Of a stretch of DNA of 64,000 nucleotides, positions 59,109 to 64,000 are shown one piece after another (the stretch's first letter is position 1; each line of letters opens with the position of its first letter). The notes beneath the pieces are model-generated. The model was not told where the DNA came from. It ran no database searches and saw only the letters and a program-made list of their open reading frames with translations. A program made the translations under genes and the position numbers. The stretch is from Rhexocercosporidium sp. MPI-PUGE-AT-0058 (Eukaryota; Ascomycota; Leotiomycetes; Helotiales): contig JAGTJL010000012.1 in assembly GCA_020746875.1 (NCBI GenBank), forward strand, positions 2,046,001 to 2,110,000. Direction: 5' to 3'.

Positions 59109-61185
59109 CTCGTAAGCGAGTCATTTATAGTTAGTAACTTATTACGGATAATAAGATCGACCCTCTAGTTACCGCTGACCTCTAACTAGTAGCCGTCGAT
59201 TCCTTTGAACCGTCGCGACTACTTAATCAAGAAATATATTAAGCGGGGTTTTTTAAATAAGTAATTAATTAGTAAATAAAATACTTTTAAGGAAAGAGCG
59301 TTCTTTAGCCGAAGCTACTTAATTAAAGTATTTAAATACACCTCTTTCTTATAAAACCACTTTTCATTCGATAATAGCGTAAAGCGCTTAATTAGAAATC
59401 CTAAGACGGTATATACAGAGTAATTGTACGGCCGTTATTTTAGCCGCCTTTTTGGCTCCCGTAGAAGTAAATTAAGAGGTAAACTAAGAGGCCGACTAGG
59501 AGGTAAAATAAGCTCTAAGATAAAATCTTGTGTTAATCGACTTAAAGGCATTTACCTTAAATAAGCTAGACCTTAACTTTATAATTGCCTATAATATCGC
59601 CGAATACGACGTAATCGACTAAGTGCTTACGGTTAATAAAAAGTCTCTTTTATTAAAGCTTCTTCGATAAAGAGCCCGCGAGAACGACTTAGACTACGAG
59701 TTATTTAATAATAAACTTCTTTTTTAAAAACGTTTAAAAGTGCCTATAGAACTGCCGGAGCTTTATACGTCGCTATTACGGCATATACACTTGTAACCCT
59801 TAGTCGCTTATGCCGGAATCGGGAAAATAAAAGTGTTATTAAGCCGTAAATATTATTAGAATAGCCTTTTTATTAACGTAGGCCGTTACGTCGTAAATTA
59901 TAGCTATTTTAAATAAAAGGCCAAAAGAAATAAAACACTTAATTTCTTATATTCTTTATTTATTCCCGCTCGGCCGTATTAATATTTTATAATAGATTTT
60001 ACGAAGTTATTATTAAATAAAAGTAGCTATAACTTTATTATAATAATTATAAACCGCTTGTTTAAGAAACCGGTCTTTATATTTTATTATAATATAATTA
60101 TAGCTAAAGGAATAACTACCCTTTTTTTCGTTTATTAGACTTATTACTTTAATATACTAAATTTAATTCTTTTAGATCGCGGATTATAATTCGTCTCTTC
60201 TTTTTAAAAAGAATACTGCCGTATTTTTAATATTAAAGTAAAGCTAACGATAGCATATAACTTTAACGTCGACGGCCAAACTGAAGTAATAAACTAATAT
60301 ATTAAGTAACGGCTCCGCCTTTTCTATTATTACTATTAAGATAATTAAAGTGACCTCTTACTTATTATAAATATCACGCAGCTTACTTTATCTTATAAGT
60401 TTTTTAATAACTTTACGCCTTTCCGGCTACTTAACGGCGTAGAGTCGAGGATCTCTTAAGACTTAATAAACTTAAAATTACTTATTACGGCAATAAAGAA
60501 GCTTAATCACAAAGAAATTCTATAAGTCGCTTTACGTATAAAAAAGGTTATAAAAGTTATATAATTATCGTTAAAAGCTTAATAAAAAAAGATAAAACGC
60601 TTAATTAATTATAATCGACGCGCTATCAATTAGGACGTTAACGACTTAATATTAATAAACACGCGGAACTAAAATGTCGACTGACCCTCAAAAAAGCTAT
60701 TTAATAAATAATACGGCTTTATTAAAGTAATCGCTAAAGAAGGAAAGAGTTAAAAAGTTAAACTCCTAAAAAACTAAGTAATTCACCCTGTCTTTTACTT
60801 ATACTCGCTTCGTAAATACGTCGATAACCCTTTACCTAAATAAGCTAAGATTACGCCGGTACTTATTTAACTCTTACTTAAATAAAACAAATAGGAAATT
60901 AAAAATATCCTTAACTCTAAAGTCGTACAAAATAAGTTATTTTACCGCATTAAATAGTTAAGCGCCGACGAAGATCTGGAATAATACTTATACTCAAATG
61001 TTATGACGGCTCCGCATATAGTTAAACAATTCCACCTCGAGCACTCTAACGCTAAAGGCCCGCCAAAAGCTCTCTTTAAATGACTAAAGGCTTATAATAT
61101 TAATATTAACGATTATAACGACCTAAAAGACGATACAGTTATAACTATAACTACGCGGACGCAATTCTTTAAAAGGGGGGAGTAA
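59109..61185 (+). pseudogene. B1 integrase and C-terminal part, RIP-degraded
   Basis: Resumes exactly where B1 was cut at 45447; it aligns with B2 from about 51150. Integrase core pieces read FSSF-type, KVKLTIAYNF and DGQTE at about 60180-60290. A chromodomain-like end lies at about 60880-61060. Confidence 0.85.
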
Positions 61186-61440
61186 TGTTACGATTCTTAG
61201 CGCCTCATATTCTAATCGAGTGAGCTCGGCATCGCTCGTAGCATCGCCTTAACATAATAATTATAGCGCTAGGCCTAATCGGGAAAGGCTAAGGAGACCT
61301 TTTGTGTATTTATACTAAAGCTCCCTCTTATAGAGAGCTCTTCTTTTCTCTTTATCTTTTCTTCTTAATTCTAAGCGTAGCTTAAAGTCCAAATATAAAG
61401 CTATCTCTTGCACCGTATCAACCTCTAGCCAGCCGTAACA
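61186..61440 (+). repeat. 3' LTR of B1
   Basis: 255 bp with intact TG...CA ends (TGTTACGATT to GCCGTAACA). G-to-A changes are concentrated in its 5' half. Confidence 0.94.
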
Positions 61441-61445
61441 TTAGA

Positions 61446-62270
61446 GTCGTTAATTCTATTATCGATATTACCTACTTACCTACCTTTATTCTCTACACGC
61501 ATTTCTACCTGCATACGACTCTTCCGTATCTGGCCCGTTACTTCTAATACTACACAATACTTTAGAATTAAACCTTTCTCCTTAATTCCTTTCTTATTAT
61601 AGACTTGTCGTATAGGCACGGGCAGCTGCTCTCTTGGCACTGCACGTGACCTAATTAGGTTCTGCTACTATAGACCGCCTTTAGGAAAATAACTATTTTC
61701 TTCTAATGCTTAAAGCTTTTAAAATAATAATTAATCACTTTAATTTAATTATAATTACTTATAATGCTTTAATTTACTTTTATACTATAGTTATAAGCCC
61801 TATTAATAAAGCTATTAAGTTAGTATTTATTCTTTTATGCGCTATTAATTTAAATAAAGCTTATAAGGCAGGTTTATAGGTGGAGAATATCTATTATACG
61901 TTACAGAATTTTTTACTTTATCACAGAATGTAATTCACACCGCTGTTTTCTATTAATTCTTTTATTTTATTTTAAATAAATATAAAAGCCGAGCAATTAG
62001 ACTTAATACTTTTCCAGTTCTTTCTCCTTTATTAAATACTTAAAGCTCACGAAAGCAATCCCTTTGTTATAATAAATTTAATTTCAGCCTTTTCTTTAAA
62101 TAATTAAATTCCTTTTAATTATAATAAGCGCATTTAGACTCTTTAATATTAAGCGTTTAAATCCTTTTATGTCTTTTATAAGATATAAAATTCAGTAGAT
62201 TTTACGTTATTAATTATTCTTAATTTTCTCGACGCTAAACCAAAACTTTTATTATTAAATAATTTAAGAG
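61446..62270. other. AT-rich DNA, no element identified
   Basis: The first 250 bases keep some CpA/TpG. From about 61700 they are gone. Pieces may belong to the neighbouring Copia element's 5' region. Confidence 0.4.
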
Positions 62271-64000
62271 TATAATAAAATAAAGAAACTATTAAATATA
62301 ACTTTTAGGCTTAGGCGAAGTAAGACGAAGATACTCGCGACCTTATAGAGAAAGGCCTTAAGCCGAGCGTATTACTACCGGTAAAAGTTATAATTAAGAA
62401 TATAACTTTAATATATATTATTCTCATAAAGGAATACGTAAAGAAGCTCGTATAATAGACGAAAAAGGCTCGAGTTTATAAGGCAGTTTATAAGTAGATT
62501 CAAAAGACAGTTAATCCTTCTATTTATTAAGAAGTAATTAGAGAATATAAAAATAAATAAGCTCGTATAGAAAAGAAGCAGTTAATTAAAATAATAAACG
62601 GAGACTTTTAATTAAAGTTATAGATTCTTTAATTATTTCTCTAGATTTTTAAGAAAAATTACGCCTCTTCGAAAACAAATACTCGCACGCTAATATAATT
62701 TATTTATAAAAAGAAGCTCGCTATTATTAAGGTAAGGCGAGTTAATCTTAAGAAGTGGCTTTAAAAATAAAGAGCGGCTTATTAAAATGCTCTTTTATAC
62801 GACTTACTGGACGTTAAAGGACCGCTAGTAATATTTAATTTTATTAAGGCGGTATAAAAGAAGTTTATACCGGAATAGACGCGCGAATGATATTTTAAAT
62901 TATTAAGAAATAATGCTCTCGGGGTAATAAATTAATACTTTTTATTTAATTACGTTAACTAGTTATTTACTTTTAATAAGGAATTACTTATAGCCTTTAA
63001 ATAATAAAAGATAGTAAGCTTATATATTATTTTTAAAGGAAAATCAAATGCTCTCGTAATCCCGTCGGCTTAACGAAACCAGTCGCTAAACACGCGAGTA
63101 AATACTTACTTATATAAATACTGCTTTTACCGCTATAAGGCTATTAATTATCATAAACTGCGGTATTATTACGACGGCTCGACGGCGAGTAATCTTAAGA
63201 ACTTACTATTAATAAAAGAAATTAAGAAGACTCGACTCCGATTAGAAAACGATTTCCTTAACTTCTGCCGAGAAATCGCTAAACTTAATAAAAATATATT
63301 ATTAATAGCGTAATCAGCTTCCGGACCGCTTTTCGGTAATTTCTTTTTTATTTAATTATTAATAACTCTTGTGATTTTAAAACTAATTATTTTAATAAAA
63401 GCAAAATACTTTAAAAACATTTAGGCTTGCCTTATAAGCTTTAAATTTCTCGACGAAGCTTTCGCTACTACGGGGGTATACGCTATTATAAATATAAATC
63501 GTTATCCGCTCGTAAAAAGCACCTTACTCGATAATAGAGCTATTATTTATTTAATAAATTCAGAAGCTCTTTTCGTCTCTAAAAGCTTTATTAAATCTAT
63601 TACGGACGATAATATTAAGGCCGGAACGTTAAGCCTAATAATTAAAGGCCGCGGTACTTAAGTTTTTAAAAGTATTCTTTACGGCTTTAACGGACCGAAT
63701 ATAGGCGATTTAACCCTTTCGAACGTCGCTATTATTAAAGGCTTTAATATTAATATTATTTCAGAAGCTCGCTTTTTATAAGTAAGAGTTTAATATAATA
63801 GTTTAGATTATATTTTACGCATAAGAACAGCTAAAGACAGTTTAGTTTTGAAGTAATTATAGCGATAGTTTAACTTAACTTTCTTTAAATATAAGCTTTT
63901 TAATTATTTTTCGGTTTCTCTAATTACTCGCCGTATTTTAACTCGCCTAAATTATAGCTTTTTAATATTTCTAATGCTAAAAAAAAGTATTTACTAAGGC
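62270..64000 (+). mobile_element. Ty1/Copia remnant, truncated by the window edge
   Basis: The plus-strand frame reads a gag-like charged region, then a decayed CCHC knuckle near 63120-63165 (CFYRYKAINYHK). The protease/gag-pre-integrase block follows at about 63520-63960: TLLDNRAIIYLINSEALFVSKSF, IIKGRGT, GLTLSNVAIIKGF and NIISEARF. This order (gag, knuckle, protease with DSG-like motif mutated to DNR) is typical of Copia polyproteins. It is RIP-degraded and continues past 64000. Confidence 0.7.

Larger units (their letters stand above)
40911..61440 (+). mobile_element. Ty3/Gypsy element B1 (outermost of the nest)
   Basis: The 255-bp LTRs are at 40911-41165 and 61186-61440, with target duplication TTAGA on both sides (40906-40910, 61441-61445). 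Both LTRs share subfamily markers (GATTCTT, GAGTGAGCTC, GCATCGCC) not found in B2. Removing element C plus one TSD, and the 158-bp insert plus one TSD, leaves about 6.7 kb, the same as B2. Order: gag, reverse transcriptase, RNase H, [element C], integrase, chromodomain. A purine tract (AAAAGGGGGGAGTAA) abuts the 3' LTR. RIP-degraded; no intact ORF. Confidence 0.93.

Noticed and set aside
1..64000. CRISPR arrays, rRNA genes, operons, secondary-metabolite cluster
   Set aside because: Fungal nuclear DNA; no spaced direct repeats or rRNA sequence seen. The lone MDR reductase has no synthase beside it.

Overview
This is nuclear DNA of a filamentous ascomycete (Pezizomycotina). The composition and gene set (HET, CFEM, 2EXR, hybrid histidine kinase, MARVEL) fit a Leotiomycete best, but that placement is an inference. 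Support comes from short introns of 45-116 bp with CTAAC-type branch sites, typical fungal families, and a large block mutated in the style of repeat-induced point mutation (RIP).

Layout. (1) 0.9-21.7 kb is a gene-bearing arm of normal composition. It holds an auxilin-like Swa2 gene, two small single-pass membrane proteins, a MARVEL-type membrane protein with one in-frame stop, a CFEM-like GPI protein, a badly damaged hybrid histidine kinase, a secreted or vacuolar metallophosphoesterase, a Ser/Thr-rich GPI protein, a GH18 protein and a seven-exon zinc-less MDR oxidoreductase. (2) 21.7-32.5 kb is gene-poor. It holds an F-box pseudogene, a second decayed coding stretch, a 2EXR protein, a 250-bp MITE beside an initiator tRNA-Met gene, a small Cys-rich protein and a large HET-domain gene. 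(3) From about 32.6 kb to the end the DNA is AT-rich, nearly free of CpA/TpG and full of stops: a RIP-mutated transposon graveyard. It contains a minus-strand Helitron flanked by related GC-rich direct repeats, a less mutated island at 39.1-40.9 kb with a solo LTR and a small TIR element, a three-level nest of Ty3/Gypsy chromodomain elements, and a Ty1/Copia remnant running off the right edge.

The nest is readable base by base. Element B1 (40911-61440, TSD TTAGA) is split by element C (45448-59103, TSD GGAGG), which is itself split by B2 (46794-53517, TSD TAAAG), a second member of the B family. A 158-bp element with its own TSD (CTCGT) sits inside the B1 reverse transcriptase and is hardly mutated.

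The genes do not form an operon or an obvious biosynthetic cluster. Several encode cell-surface or signalling products (CFEM, GPI, MARVEL, histidine kinase, GH18). Gene decay is frequent: histidine kinase, F-box, MARVEL and the 23-kb coding fragment. Exon structures are my own reconstructions from splice sites and reading frame, and family assignments come from recognised motifs; no database search was possible.
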